Of a stretch of 15,584 bases of DNA, positions 1 to 12,277 are shown one piece after another. How positions within the stretch are numbered: the first letter of the stretch is position 1; each line of letters starts with the position of its first letter. The translations under genes were made by a program, and so were the position numbers. The stretch is from Marinobacter gudaonensis (GTDB lineage: Bacteria; Pseudomonadota; Gammaproteobacteria; Pseudomonadales; Oleiphilaceae): positions 1 to 15,584 of the forward strand of contig NZ_FOYV01000006.1 of NCBI RefSeq assembly GCF_900115175.1, in the 5' to 3' direction. The notes under the pieces are model-generated. The model did no database searches and was not told the origin of the DNA. It saw only the letters and a list, made by a program, of their open reading frames with translations.

Positions 1-94
1 CGCCCCGATCGCCATGGAAGATGGTCTGCGCTTCGCGATTCGTGAAGGCGGCCGTACCGTAGGTGCCGGCGTGGTCTCCAAGATCATCGAGTAA
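1..94 (+). CDS. tuf: Elongation factor Tu, C-terminal end (partial)
   Basis: The window opens inside this gene. Reading from base 2 gives the last 30 residues, ending [11 protein letters not shown] before TAA at 92-94. That is the standard C-terminus of EF-Tu domain 3, including the GGRTVGAG segment. EF-Tu is the cytoplasmic GTPase that carries aminoacyl-tRNA to the ribosome. The position directly before tRNA-Trp and secE is the usual tufB place in gammaproteobacteria. A second tuf gene begins at 15469 in the same orientation. The G domain and domain 2 lie outside the window, so whether this copy is intact cannot be judged. Confidence 0.95.
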   Translation, partial: APIAMEDGLRFAIREGGRTVGAGVVSKIIE

Positions 95-131
95 TACGCT
101 CGATAGTAAGTGCGCTGAGTTGTTTCGGTGC

Positions 132-207
<76 letters not shown>

Positions 208-240
208 TTTTTTAACATCCGGATACATAAGCTGATTCCT

Positions 241-609
241 ATGGAGTCAAAAGCCGTTCAGTCAACCAGCCGTTTCGATTTCCTGAAGTGGCTGGTTGTT
301 TTCGTTCTGATTGCCGCCGGCGTGGTGGGTAATCAGTATTTCAGTGCCGAGTCTCTGCTGTATCGGGTTCTGGCTCTAGTGGCTCTTGCGATCGTTGCCG
401 CCCTGGTGGCGTTGCAGACCGATCGGGGTCGCCGATTCGCGACCTTGCTGAAAGAAGCAAGAGTAGAGATCCGGAAAGTGGTATGGCCCACCAGGCCTGA
501 GCTTGTGCAGACCACCGTTATTGTTGTGGTGTTCGTGCTGGTCGTGGCTCTGATTCTGTGGGGCATGGATTCTCTGATCAGCTGGCTGGTCGCCGGGTTC
601 ATCGGTTAA
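241..609 (+). CDS. secE: Preprotein translocase subunit SecE
   Basis: SecE is the essential small membrane subunit of the SecYEG channel and clamps SecY in the inner membrane. The 122-residue product has the three-helix form typical of gammaproteobacteria: hydrophobic segments at about 14-34, 39-58 and 91-118, and a cytoplasmic amphipathic stretch at 66-90. That stretch contains the family motif KVVWPTRPE at 79-87. I chose ATG 241 because the open frame further upstream runs into the tRNA gene and adds non-family sequence. The Shine-Dalgarno is weak: the nearest candidate is a GGA at 221-223, far from the start. nusG follows 12 bp downstream, the conserved secE-nusG pair. Confidence 0.95.
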   Translation: MESKAVQSTSRFDFLKWLVVFVLIAAGVVGNQYFSAESLLYRVLALVALAIVAALVALQTDRGRRFATLLKEARVEIRKVVWPTRPELVQTTVIVVVFVLVVALILWGMDSLISWLVAGFIG

Positions 610-621
610 CAGGAGTGGGCA

Positions 622-1155
622 ATGGCTAAGCGCTGGTACGTCGTTCATGCGTATTCTGGCTTCGAAAAGCACGTAATGCGCACTCTGAAAGAGCGGGTCG
701 CGCTCAACGGCATGGAAGACAAGTTTGGCGAAATCCTGGTTCCGACCGAGGAAGTCGTCGAGATGCGCGAAGGCAAGAAGCGCAAGAGCGAGCGCAAGTT
801 CTATCCGGGGTACGTATTGGTCCAGATGGAAATGGACGATGCGACATGGCACCTTGTGAAAAATACGCCGCGCGTTCTTGGCTTTATTGGTGGTACCAAG
901 GACAAGCCTGCACCGATCACTGAGAAAGAGGCGGAAGCCATTCTCCGTCGGGTAGAAAGTGGTGCTGACAAGCCCAAGCCGAAGACGCTGTTTGAGCCGG
1001 GCGAGATTGTACGCGTTGTTGAAGGTCCGTTTGCAGACTTCAATGGCGTTGTGGAAGAAGTCGACTACGACAAGAGTCGTGTGAAGGTTGCCGTTCTGAT
1101 CTTCGGTCGGTCTACTCCGGTAGAGCTGGAGTTCGGTCAGGTCGAGAAGGACTGA
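622..1155 (+). CDS. nusG: Transcription termination/antitermination factor NusG
   Basis: NusG binds the RNA polymerase clamp, raises processivity, and links polymerase to Rho or to ribosomal protein S10. The 177-residue product has the two expected parts: an N-terminal NGN domain (about 1-115, with [11 protein letters not shown] at 5-15 and [10 protein letters not shown] at 60-69) and a C-terminal KOW domain (about 124-177, with [19 protein letters not shown] at 124-142). Length is normal for gammaproteobacteria. ATG 622 has an AGGAG at 611-615, 6 nt upstream. The gene sits just after secE and is followed by a strong terminator-like hairpin at 1174-1206, which would separate it from the L11 operon. 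Confidence 0.98.
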   Translation: MAKRWYVVHAYSGFEKHVMRTLKERVALNGMEDKFGEILVPTEEVVEMREGKKRKSERKFYPGYVLVQMEMDDATWHLVKNTPRVLGFIGGTKDKPAPITEKEAEAILRRVESGADKPKPKTLFEPGEIVRVVEGPFADFNGVVEEVDYDKSRVKVAVLIFGRSTPVELEFGQVEKD

Positions 1156-1173
1156 CAGGCAACAGGAAATCTG

Positions 1174-1208
1174 AAAGCTCGCGCGCCCAGGCGACGCGGG
1201 CTTTTTGT
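1174..1208 (+). terminator. Intrinsic terminator between nusG and rplK
   Basis: The arm AAAGCTCGCG (1174-1183) pairs with CGCGGGCTTT (1195-1204) over ten positions with one U-G pair. Inside it, CGC 1184-1186 can pair with GCG 1191-1193 around loop CCAG, which lengthens the helix. Five T residues (1202-1206) follow at once. This is the classic rho-independent form. It lies 18 bp after the nusG stop, so it probably ends or attenuates the tuf-trpT-secE-nusG transcript. Termination efficiency cannot be judged from sequence. Confidence 0.85.
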
Positions 1209-1235
1209 GTCTGCTAATGGCAGTTGTGTAAAACC

Positions 1236-1260
1236 GGGGAGCCGAAAGGCGTTAGAACCC
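1236..1260 (+). promoter_or_regulatory. L1-binding leader (L11 operon autoregulation)
   Basis: Fourteen bases before the rplK start, the transcript can fold into a compact stem-loop. GGG (1237-1239) pairs with CCC (1258-1260), and GCC (1241-1243) pairs with GGC (1248-1250) under a GAAA tetraloop. The asymmetric internal loop has GTTAGAA (1251-1257) on its 3' side. Ribosomal protein L1 is known to repress the L11-L1 mRNA in E. coli by binding a leader that mimics its 23S rRNA site. A short stem with an asymmetric loop just before rplK matches that design. Its assignment here rests on position and shape. Confidence 0.75.
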
Positions 1261-1274
1261 ACAGGAGATGAAAC

Positions 1275-1706
1275 ATGGCAAAGAAAATTGAAGCGTATAT
1301 CAAGCTTCAGGTTGCTGCCGGTAAGGCCAACCCGAGTCCCCCCGTTGGTCCGGCGCTGGGTCAGCGCGGTGTCAACATCATGGAATTCTGCAAGGCGTTC
1401 AACGCCCAGACTCAGGACATGGAGCCTGGTCTGCCGATTCCGACCGTGATCACCGTTTACAGTGACCGCAGCTTCACCTTTATTACCAAGACTCCGCCTG
1501 CGCCGGTTCTGCTGAAAAAAGCAGCTGGCATCAAGAGCGGTTCCGGTCGTCCGAATACCGAAAAGGTCGGTACCGTGACTCGCGCCCAGCTTGAAGAAAT
1601 CGCCAAGACCAAGGAGCCGGATCTGACAGCTGCCGATATGGACGCAGCGGTTCGTACTATTGCCGGAACAGCCCGCAGCATGGGCCTGAACGTGGAGGGC
1701 CTGTAA
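1275..1706 (+). CDS. rplK: 50S ribosomal protein L11
   Basis: L11 forms the GTPase-associated centre at the base of the ribosomal stalk, where it contacts elongation factors and is needed for RelA-dependent stringent signalling. The 143-residue product is full length. The N-terminal domain carries the proline-rich loop [13 protein letters not shown] (20-32), which sits at the thiostrepton/23S contact. The C-terminal RNA-binding domain (about 76-143) includes GTARSMG at 131-137. Lysines near residues 3-4 and 40 correspond to sites that PrmA methylates in relatives. ATG 1275 has AGGAG at 1263-1267, 7 nt upstream. The rplA start lies one base after the stop, so the two are probably translationally coupled. 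Confidence 0.98.
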   Translation: MAKKIEAYIKLQVAAGKANPSPPVGPALGQRGVNIMEFCKAFNAQTQDMEPGLPIPTVITVYSDRSFTFITKTPPAPVLLKKAAGIKSGSGRPNTEKVGTVTRAQLEEIAKTKEPDLTAADMDAAVRTIAGTARSMGLNVEGL

Positions 1707-1707
1707 C

Positions 1708-2406
1708 ATGGCAAAGCTGAGCAAGCGTCAGAAGCTTATTCGTGAAAAGGTTGATTCCACCCGTTCCTACTCCGTAGACGAAGCGGTTGCGCTGCTGGTT
1801 GAGCTGGGCCAGAGCGTGAAGTTCAAGGAATCTGTAGACGTTGCGGTCAACCTGGGTGTTGACGCGCGTAAATCCGACCAGGTTGTACGTAGCAGCACTG
1901 TGCTGCCGCACGGTACCGGCAAGACGGTTCGTGTTGCTGTGTTCACCCAGGGTGCCAACGCCGAGAAAGCCACCGCTGCCGGTGCAGACGTGGTTGGCAT
2001 GGACGACCTGGCGGCCGAAGTGAAGAAAGGCAATATGGACTTCGATGTGGTTATTGCCACTCCGGATGCCATGCGTGTTGTTGGTCAGCTGGGCCAGATT
2101 CTTGGTCCCCGTGGCCTGATGCCGAACCCGAAGGTGGGTACTGTGACTCCGGACGTTGAGACTGCGGTCAAGAACGCCAAGGCGGGTCAGGTTCGTTACC
2201 GCACCGACAAAAACGGCATCATCCATGCCCCGCTGGGCAACGTTGAGTTTTCTGCTCAGAACATCAAGGAAAACCTTGAAGCTCTGATTGCAGACCTGAA
2301 AAAGGCCAAGCCGTCGTCGGCGAAAGGTGTGTATCTGAAAAAGATCACCATTTCTTCGACCATGGGTCCTGGCCTGACTATCGATCAGAGCGGTCTGGCT
2401 ATCTGA
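1708..2406 (+). CDS. rplA: 50S ribosomal protein L1
   Basis: L1 forms the mobile stalk that helps deacylated tRNA leave the E site, and it is also the translational repressor of its own operon. The product has 232 residues, the usual length. The L1 signature [14 protein letters not shown] is at 133-146, and the RNA-binding TMGPG is at 218-222 near the C-terminus. Only one base separates ATG 1708 from the rplK stop. The GGAGG at 1694-1698 lies inside the end of rplK, 9 nt before the start. This tight junction fits coupled synthesis of L11 and L1 from one L1-controlled leader. Confidence 0.98.
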   Translation: MAKLSKRQKLIREKVDSTRSYSVDEAVALLVELGQSVKFKESVDVAVNLGVDARKSDQVVRSSTVLPHGTGKTVRVAVFTQGANAEKATAAGADVVGMDDLAAEVKKGNMDFDVVIATPDAMRVVGQLGQILGPRGLMPNPKVGTVTPDVETAVKNAKAGQVRYRTDKNGIIHAPLGNVEFSAQNIKENLEALIADLKKAKPSSAKGVYLKKITISSTMGPGLTIDQSGLAI

Positions 2407-2447
2407 TCCTCTGAGCGGTAGTTGCTTTGTAGTCTGGGCGGAAGCCA

Positions 2448-2576
2448 AGGCTGTCAAAGACCGCAGGCCCCCGAGGTGCTCTTCGGAGCACCACAAGGGT
2501 TAAAGCAACGCCTGCGCAGACGGTGTGACGACGTTCTCTCTGAACCCAAACACCGTTAGGCGTCCCGCAAGGGACA
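2448..2576 (+). promoter_or_regulatory. L10 leader (rplJL autoregulatory RNA)
   Basis: The 216-bp rplA-rplJ spacer holds a dense RNA structure. CGCAGGC (2462-2468) pairs with GCCTGCG (2510-2516) and encloses the hairpin GGTGCTC-TTCG-GAGCACC (2475-2492). Further on, ACGGTGT (2520-2526) can pair with ACACCGT (2550-2556), and GTCCC-GCAA-GGGAC forms a hairpin at 2562-2575. The strings AAGACCGCAGGC-like and GCCTGCGCAGACGGTG are, as I recall, the conserved core of the L10 leader, bound by the L10-L7/L12 complex to repress rplJL translation. AACCCA (2543-2548) can pair either back with GGGTT (2497-2501, five bases) or forward with TGGGTT (2581-2586), which suggests a switch. Confidence 0.85.
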
Positions 2577-2622
2577 TAGATGGGTTTGCTGGCTGATGCC
2601 GGCGAAATCGAGGAGAAAACCA

Positions 2623-3153
2623 GTGGCAATTAGACTCGAAGACAAGAAAGCGATCGTCGCTGAAGTCAACGAGACTGCTGGTACTGCTCTGTCTGTGGTT
2701 TTGGCTGACTACCGTGGTGTCACTTCCGGTGACATGACGGCGCTGCGTGCCAAGGCTCGTGCCGAAAACGTGCGTCTGAAGGTTGTGCGTAACAACCTGG
2801 CAAAGATCGCTATTCGCGGTACCGAGTTCGAGTGCATTGATCCGGCGCTGGTTGGTCCGACCATTCTGGCTTTCTCAATGGAAGATCCGGGTGCCGCTGC
2901 GCGCCTGCTGAAGGATTTTGCCAAAGAGAAAGAGGCGTTTGAAATCAAGGGTCTGGCTGTTGGCGGTGAGCTGATGGGTGCAGACCAGATTGATCGCCTG
3001 GCCACGCTGCCGACGCTGCACGAAGCGTTGACCAAGCTGGCCATCGTTACACAGGCACCAGTTACCAAGCTTGCACGTACCCTGAACGATATTCCGGGCA
3101 GGATCACACGTGTTGTAGCTGCAGTCCGGGACCAGAAGCAAGAAGCTGCTTGA
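2623..3153 (+). CDS. rplJ: 50S ribosomal protein L10
   Basis: L10 anchors the L7/L12 dimers to the ribosome and, as a complex with them, represses its own mRNA. I chose GTG 2623: it gives the family N-terminus [15 protein letters not shown] and has AGGAG at 2611-2615, 7 nt upstream. An in-frame ATG at 2596 would add nine residues that encode the Shine-Dalgarno itself. The product is 176 residues, slightly longer than the roughly 165 of E. coli. The RNA-binding N-terminal domain includes [10 protein letters not shown] (54-63). The C-terminal helical tail (about 136-176) is where L7/L12 dimers bind. rplL follows 40 bp downstream. Confidence 0.97.
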   Translation: MAIRLEDKKAIVAEVNETAGTALSVVLADYRGVTSGDMTALRAKARAENVRLKVVRNNLAKIAIRGTEFECIDPALVGPTILAFSMEDPGAAARLLKDFAKEKEAFEIKGLAVGGELMGADQIDRLATLPTLHEALTKLAIVTQAPVTKLARTLNDIPGRITRVVAAVRDQKQEAA

Positions 3154-3193
3154 TTCTGTTGAACACCATTTTTTACTTTTTTGGGAGAAAGTC

Positions 3194-3571
3194 ATGGCTC
3201 TGTCTAAAGACGATATTTTGAATGCAATTGCTGAAATGAGCGTAATGGAAGTTGTTGAGCTCGTAGAAGCAATGGAAGAGAAGTTTAACGTATCAGCCGC
3301 TGCTGCTGTTGCCGCTGCTCCTGCAGCTGCCGGTGGTGAAGCTGCTGCTGCCGAAGAGAAGACCGAATTTGACGTTGTTCTGACCGGCGCCGGTGAGAAG
3401 AAAGTAAACGTCATCAAGGCTGTTCGTGAACTGACCGGCCTGGGTCTGAAAGAAGCTAAAGAAATGGTCGACAGCGCTCCTTCTGTTGTTAAGGAAGGCG
3501 CGAGCAAAGACGACGCTGAAGAAGCCAAGAAGAAGCTTGAGGAAGCAGGCGCTTCTGTTGAGCTCAAGTAA
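3194..3571 (+). CDS. rplL: 50S ribosomal protein L7/L12
   Basis: L7/L12 is the multicopy stalk protein that recruits and stimulates translational GTPases. The 125-residue product shows the expected three parts: an N-terminal dimerisation and L10-binding domain (1-33), an alanine-rich flexible hinge (about 34-53), and a C-terminal factor-binding domain (about 55-125) with [20 protein letters not shown] at 70-89. ATG 3194 has GGGAG at 3183-3187, 6 nt upstream. It is preceded by two runs of six T (3169-3174 and 3177-3182), a possible S1-binding enhancer suited to a protein needed in several copies per ribosome. A terminator-like hairpin follows at 3611. Confidence 0.98.
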   Translation: MALSKDDILNAIAEMSVMEVVELVEAMEEKFNVSAAAAVAAAPAAAGGEAAAAEEKTEFDVVLTGAGEKKVNVIKAVRELTGLGLKEAKEMVDSAPSVVKEGASKDDAEEAKKKLEEAGASVELK

Positions 3572-3610
3572 GAGTCGGCTGTTGATCGAAACCGTGCGTT
3601 AAGCATGGAC

Positions 3611-3645
3611 AGGCTGGTGGCTTTGGGCCACCGGCCTTTTTCTGT
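3611..3645 (+). terminator. Attenuator/terminator between rplL and rpoB
   Basis: AGGCTGGTGGC (3611-3621) pairs with GCCACCGGCCT (3627-3637) over eleven positions with one U-G pair, around loop TTTGG. A run of five T follows (3637-3641). This looks like a strong intrinsic terminator. In E. coli a partial terminator at the same place lets only a minority of polymerases reach rpoBC, setting the lower output of RNA polymerase subunits relative to ribosomal proteins. The same role is inferred here. Confidence 0.85.
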
Positions 3646-3775
3646 TGTATATGCTATAGAGTCTGGTGTGCAATTGCAGGTTGATGTCAGGTAAATAACC
3701 TACAGCCAGAGTCTTGTTCAAGACGGCGCGATAAGCCGAGCAATTCGGCCCCGAAGCAGAACAATGGTTGCTTCT

Positions 3776-3790
3776 TGATACCAGGTATCA
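3776..3790. repeat. 15-bp palindrome just upstream of rpoB
   Basis: TGATACC (3776-3782) and GGTATCA (3784-3790) form a perfect inverted repeat around a single central A. As RNA it could form a short hairpin (TGATA/TATCA with a 5-nt loop) ending 11 bases before the rpoB Shine-Dalgarno GGGG at 3802-3805. As DNA it has the form of an operator. Function unknown. A weaker hairpin GCCGA/TCGGC lies at 3735-3749. The rest of the 3646-3812 spacer shows no gene, and no promoter with a recognisable -35 box. Confidence 0.55.
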
Positions 3791-3812
3791 GGTCTAAAGC
3801 TGGGGAATGCAG

Positions 3813-6800
3813 ATGACTTACTCCTACACTGAGAAAAAGCGGATTCGCAAAGATTTTAGTAAATTGCCTTCCGTGATGGACGTCCCCTATTTGCTGTCTA
3901 TTCAGCTGGATTCGTTCCGGGACTTCCTCCAAATGGAAGCCGCTCCTGAAGACCGCCGGGAAACCGGTCTTCACGCAGCATTCAAATCCGTATTCCCGAT
4001 TGTCAGTTACTCTGGCAATGCCGCGCTCGAGTACGTGAGTTACCGTATCGGCGAGCCGGTGTTTGACGTCAAGGAATGCCAGCTTCGGGGCGTAACCTAT
4101 GCAGCGCCGCTGCGGGTGAAAGTCCGCCTTATCATTTACGATAAGGAGTCGTCCAACAAGGCGATCAAGGACATCAAAGAGCAGGAAGTCTACATGGGCG
4201 AAATGCCCCTGATGACCGAGAACGGTACCTTCGTTATCAACGGTACCGAGCGCGTGATTGTTTCCCAGCTCCATCGGTCTCCGGGCGTATTCTTCGATCA
4301 CGACAAGGGCAAGACCCATTCCTCCGGCAAGCTGCTGTATTCAGCCCGGGTGATTCCTTACCGTGGCTCCTGGCTCGACTTCGAGTTCGATCCGAAGGAC
4401 TCCGTGTTCGTGCGGATCGATCGTCGTCGTAAACTGCCGGCGTCTATTCTGCTGCGGGCCCTGGGCTACACCTCCGAGCAGATGCTCGACATGTTCTTCG
4501 AGACCAGCAAGTTCAGCCTGGGCGCCGAAGTGTGCAAGCTGGAGCTGGTGCCGAGCCGTCTGCGTGGTGACATCGCAACCTTCGACATCAAGGACAATGA
4601 CGGCAACGTGATTGTTGAGGAAGGTCGCCGGATTACTGCCCGTCACATCAAGCAGCTGGAAAAAGCCGGTATCAACGAGCTGGAAGTGCCGACCGAGTAC
4701 CTCTACGGTCGTGTGCTGGCCAAGGACATGATCGACCAGGCCTCCGGTGAGATGCTGGTTGAGTGCAACTCCGAGCTGACCGAAGATCTGGTCAACAAGA
4801 TCCTGGACGCGGGCGTGAAGGAAATTGAAACCCTTTACACCAACGACCTGGACTGTGGTCCGTTCATGTCAGACACCCTGCGCATCGATCCGACCCGCAC
4901 GCCGCTGGAGGCGCTGGTTGAGATTTACCGCATGATGCGCCCGGGGGAGCCGCCCACCAAGGAGTCGGCCGAAAACCTGTTCAACAACTTGTTCTTCTCC
5001 GAAGAGCGCTACGACCTGTCCGCCGTTGGCCGGATGAAGCTCAACCGTCGTCTGCGTCGTGAGGAGAGCACCGGTGAGGGCACGCTGACCCACGAAGACA
5101 TCATTGATGTCCTCAAGACCCTGATCGATATCCGTAACGGCCAGGGCAATGTGGACGACATCGATAACCTGGGTAACCGTCGTGTTCGCTGCGTGGGCGA
5201 GATGGCCGAGAATCAGTTCCGTGTCGGTCTGGTACGTGTTGAGCGTGCCGTTCGTGAGCGTCTGAGCCTGGCCGAAAGCGAAGGCCTGATGCCACAGGAC
5301 CTGATCAACGCCAAGCCGGTTGCTGCGGCAGTCAAGGAATTCTTTGGTTCCAGCCAGCTGTCCCAGTTCATGGACCAGAACAACCCGCTGTCCGAGGTTA
5401 CGCACAAGCGTCGTATCTCCGCGTTGGGCCCGGGCGGTCTGACCCGTGAGCGCGCCGGCTTCGAAGTTCGTGACGTACACCCGACCCATTACGGCCGTGT
5501 GTGCCCGATCGAGACGCCGGAAGGTCCGAACATCGGTCTGATCAACTCCCTGGCGACTTATGCCCGTTCCAACTCCTACGGCTTCCTCGAGAGCCCGTAC
5601 CGGAAGGTCGAGAACGGTGTGGTCACCGACGAGGTGGTTTACCTGTCCGCGATCGAGGAGAGCAACTACGTCATCGCCCAGGCCAGTGCGGCCATGGACG
5701 AGAAGACCAAGCGCCTCACCGACGAGCTGGTTACCGTACGTCACCAGAACGAATTCACTGTGACGCCGCCGGAAAGCGTCAACTTCATGGACGTGTCTCC
5801 GCGTCAGGTTGTGTCAGTGGCTGCGTCCCTGATTCCGTTCCTGGAGCACGACGACGCCAACCGGGCCCTCATGGGTGCCAACATGCAGCGTCAGGCGGTT
5901 CCGACCCTGCGCTCTCAGGTGCCGCTGGTAGGCACAGGGGTTGAGCGTACCGTGGCTCAGGACTCCGGGGTGTGTGTTACCGCCCGTCGCGGCGGTGTGA
6001 TTGAAAGCGTCGATGCTGCCCGTATCGTGGTTCGCGTCAACGACGAGGAAACCGAGGCGGGTGATGCAGGTGTGGATATCTACAACCTGACCAAGTACAC
6101 CCGCTCCAACCAGAACACCTGTATCAACCAGCGTTCCATCGTGCGCCAGGGCGATGTGATTGCCCGTGGTGACGTGCTGGCCGACGGCCCGTCCGTGGAT
6201 CTGGGTGAACTGGCACTGGGCCAGAATATGCGCATCGCGTTCATGCCCTGGAACGGTTACAACTTCGAGGACTCCATCCTCATTTCCGAGAAAGTGGTGC
6301 AGGAAGACCGCCTGACCACCATCCACATCCAGGAACTGACCTGTGTGGCTCGGGATACCAAGCTGGGTAGCGAAGAAATCACCGCGGATATTCCGAACGT
6401 TGGTGAAAGTGCGCTGTCGAAGCTGGACGAGTCCGGCATTGTGTACATCGGTGCGGAAGTCGGCCCGGGCGACATTCTGGTAGGCAAAGTGACGCCGAAG
6501 GGTGAAACCCAGCTGACGCCGGAAGAGAAGCTCCTGCGTGCCATCTTCGGTGAGAAGGCGTCGGATGTGAAAGACACCTCCTCTCGTGTGCCCACCGGCA
6601 CCCGTGGCACCGTCATCGACGTGCAGGTCTTCACCCGTGACGGTATCGAGAAAGACCAGCGTGCCCAGTCCATCGAGAAGGAACAGCTGGACCAGTACCG
6701 CAAGGACCTGAAGGACGAGTACCGGATTGTGGAAGGTGCCACCTTCGAGCGTCTGATGAGCGCGTTGAAGGGCCAGGAAGTGATCAGCGGTCCGGGCCTC

Positions 6801-7892
6801 AAGAAAGGCGCGAAGCTGGAAGAAAGCTACCTGGCCGATCTGCCACGCTCCGACTGGTTCAAGCTCCGCATGAAGGATGAGGGCCTGAACGAGCTGCTGG
6901 AGAAGTCCGAGCAGGGCCTGGAAGATCGCAAGAAGGAGCACGAGGCTCGCTTTGACGACAAGAAGGGCAAGCTGCAGCAGGGCGACGACCTGGCGCCGGG
7001 CGTGCTGAAGATCGTCAAGGTGTACCTGGCGATCAAGCGCCGCATCCAGCCGGGTGACAAGATGGCGGGTCGTCACGGTAACAAGGGTGTTATCTCTGCG
7101 GTCATGCCGATTGAGGACATGCCTTACGACGAACACGGCAACACCGTCGACATCGTTCTGAACCCGCTGGGCGTTCCCTCGCGGATGAACGTGGGTCAGG
7201 TGCTTGAGACGCACCTGGGTGCCGCCGCCAAGGGTCTCGGTGAGCGTATCAGCCAGATGCTGGACGAGCAGCGCAAGGTGGCCGAGTTACGCAAGCTGCT
7301 GGATGAGATCTACAATCACTCAGACGAAGTGTCGAAGGTGGACCTGGATTCCCTGTCCGACAAGGAAATCCTGGAGATGTGCCACAACCTGCGGGGCGGT
7401 GTCCCGATGGCAACGCCGGTGTTCGACGGTGCCAAGGAAGCCGAGGTCAAGCACATGCTTGAACTGGCGGGGCTGAGCACCACCGGTCAGACCATGCTGT
7501 ATGACGGTCGTACCGGCGACGCTTTCGATCGTCCGGTGACGGTGGGCTACATGTACATCCTGAAGCTCAACCACCTGATCGACGACAAGATGCACGCTCG
7601 TTCCACCGGCTCCTACAGCCTGGTTACCCAGCAGCCGCTGGGTGGTAAGGCGCAGTTCGGTGGCCAGCGCTTCGGTGAGATGGAAGTGTGGGCCCTGGAG
7701 GCCTACGGTGCAGCTTATACGCTGCAGGAAATGCTCACCGTCAAGTCTGATGACGTGAACGGTCGGACCAAGATGTACAAGAACATTGTTGATGGCGATC
7801 ATCGCATGGAGCCGGGCATGCCCGAATCCTTCAACGTTCTTGTCAAGGAGATCCGCTCGTTGGGTATCGACATCGAGCTGGAATCCGAGTGA
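3813..7892 (+). CDS. rpoB: DNA-directed RNA polymerase subunit beta
   Basis: The beta subunit forms one pincer and half of the active site of RNA polymerase. I chose ATG 3813 over ATG 3807: GGGG at 3802-3805 is correctly spaced (7 nt) only for 3813, and the product then begins [15 protein letters not shown] as in relatives. It has 1359 residues, against 1342 in E. coli. The rifampicin pocket [20 protein letters not shown] (511-530) and HKRRIS (531-536) is present, with Q518, D521, H531 and S536 at the common resistance sites. All are wild type, so sensitivity is expected. [13 protein letters not shown] (1081-1093) carries active-site lysines K1083 and K1091. The C-terminus [14 protein letters not shown] is typical. 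rpoC follows after 74 bp. Confidence 0.98.
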   Translation: MTYSYTEKKRIRKDFSKLPSVMDVPYLLSIQLDSFRDFLQMEAAPEDRRETGLHAAFKSVFPIVSYSGNAALEYVSYRIGEPVFDVKECQLRGVTYAAPLRVKVRLIIYDKESSNKAIKDIKEQEVYMGEMPLMTENGTFVINGTERVIVSQLHRSPGVFFDHDKGKTHSSGKLLYSARVIPYRGSWLDFEFDPKDSVFVRIDRRRKLPASILLRALGYTSEQMLDMFFETSKFSLGAEVCKLELVPSRLRGDIATFDIKDNDGNVIVEEGRRITARHIKQLEKAGINELEVPTEYLYGRVLAKDMIDQASGEMLVECNSELTEDLVNKILDAGVKEIETLYTNDLDCGPFMSDTLRIDPTRTPLEALVEIYRMMRPGEPPTKESAENLFNNLFFSEERYDLSAVGRMKLNRRLRREESTGEGTLTHEDIIDVLKTLIDIRNGQGNVDDIDNLGNRRVRCVGEMAENQFRVGLVRVERAVRERLSLAESEGLMPQDLINAKPVAAAVKEFFGSSQLSQFMDQNNPLSEVTHKRRISALGPGGLTRERAGFEVRDVHPTHYGRVCPIETPEGPNIGLINSLATYARSNSYGFLESPYRKVENGVVTDEVVYLSAIEESNYVIAQASAAMDEKTKRLTDELVTVRHQNEFTVTPPESVNFMDVSPRQVVSVAASLIPFLEHDDANRALMGANMQRQAVPTLRSQVPLVGTGVERTVAQDSGVCVTARRGGVIESVDAARIVVRVNDEETEAGDAGVDIYNLTKYTRSNQNTCINQRSIVRQGDVIARGDVLADGPSVDLGELALGQNMRIAFMPWNGYNFEDSILISEKVVQEDRLTTIHIQELTCVARDTKLGSEEITADIPNVGESALSKLDESGIVYIGAEVGPGDILVGKVTPKGETQLTPEEKLLRAIFGEKASDVKDTSSRVPTGTRGTVIDVQVFTRDGIEKDQRAQSIEKEQLDQYRKDLKDEYRIVEGATFERLMSALKGQEVISGPGLKKGAKLEESYLADLPRSDWFKLRMKDEGLNELLEKSEQGLEDRKKEHEARFDDKKGKLQQGDDLAPGVLKIVKVYLAIKRRIQPGDKMAGRHGNKGVISAVMPIEDMPYDEHGNTVDIVLNPLGVPSRMNVGQVLETHLGAAAKGLGERISQMLDEQRKVAELRKLLDEIYNHSDEVSKVDLDSLSDKEILEMCHNLRGGVPMATPVFDGAKEAEVKHMLELAGLSTTGQTMLYDGRTGDAFDRPVTVGYMYILKLNHLIDDKMHARSTGSYSLVTQQPLGGKAQFGGQRFGEMEVWALEAYGAAYTLQEMLTVKSDDVNGRTKMYKNIVDGDHRMEPGMPESFNVLVKEIRSLGIDIELESE

Positions 7893-7916
7893 GCCGAATT
7901 GTTTTTGGCAGCGTGA

Positions 7917-7935
7917 GCGGGCACACAGTGCCCGC
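7917..7935 (+). other. GC-rich hairpin in the rpoB-rpoC spacer
   Basis: GCGGGCAC (7917-7924) is exactly complementary to GTGCCCGC (7928-7935) around a 3-nt ACA loop, or 7 bp with a 5-nt loop. No T-run follows, so it is not an intrinsic terminator. It lies 24 bp after the rpoB stop and about 18 bp before the rpoC Shine-Dalgarno. It could protect mRNA ends or pause polymerase between the two large cistrons. This role is inferred from position only. Confidence 0.6.
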
Positions 7936-7966
7936 CCGAGATTAACGCCATCCGGAGCTTTTACTG

Positions 7967-12181
<4,215 letters not shown>

Positions 12182-12194
12182 GTTGGGCCGGGGC

Positions 12195-12229
12195 GCCACC
12201 TCCGGGTAGTTACCTACCCGGCGGGTGGT
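12195..12229 (+). other. Long stem-loop after rpoC
   Basis: CCGGGTAG (12202-12209) pairs perfectly with CTACCCGG (12214-12221) around a TTAC loop. Outside it, GCCACC (12195-12200) pairs with GGTGGT (12224-12229) across a small internal loop. On this strand it is followed by A residues, not T, so it is not a standard terminator for rpoC. It may stabilise the 3' end of the rpoBC mRNA. Read on the other strand it would be followed by T residues, but no antisense gene is seen that would need it. Confidence 0.6.
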
Positions 12230-12248
12230 CAAAAAGAGACCAGTCATC

Positions 12249-12277
12249 TTGACTGTCCAGGGACGCAGGCTTACACT
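12249..12277 (+). promoter_or_regulatory. Putative sigma70 promoter of the rpsL-rpsG-fusA-tuf operon
   Basis: TTGACT (12249-12254) matches the -35 consensus at five of six positions. TACACT (12272-12277) matches the -10 consensus at four of six, and the spacer is exactly 17 bp. Transcription would start near 12284-12286, about 64 bases before rpsL. The discriminator after the -10 box (TGCGTCC) is GC-rich, a known mark of promoters repressed by ppGpp/DksA and usual for translation-machinery operons. Inverted repeats overlap both boxes (12241-12255 and 12260-12285). Confidence 0.65.

Noticed and set aside
1205..1234. TTGTGT (1205-1210) and TAAAAC (1229-1234) as an rplK promoter.
   Set aside because: Only three of six and four of six matches, and the transcript would start inside the L1-type leader and destroy its outer stem.
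2596..2622. ATG 2596 as the rplJ start.
   Set aside because: The extra codons are the Shine-Dalgarno region itself, and the family N-terminus begins at GTG 2623.
3294..3352. Alanine-rich low-complexity stretch in rplL as a repeat or foreign insert.
   Set aside because: It is the normal flexible hinge of L7/L12.
3646..3670. Promoter-like string TATATGCTATAGAG after the rplL terminator, a possible rpoB promoter.
   Set aside because: It resembles an extended -10, but no -35-like hexamer lies at 16-18 bp upstream (that DNA is the terminator arm). Not enough to call.
3807..3812. Upstream ATG 3807 as the rpoB start.
   Set aside because: It has almost no gap to the GGGG Shine-Dalgarno, while ATG 3813 has proper spacing and gives the family N-terminus.
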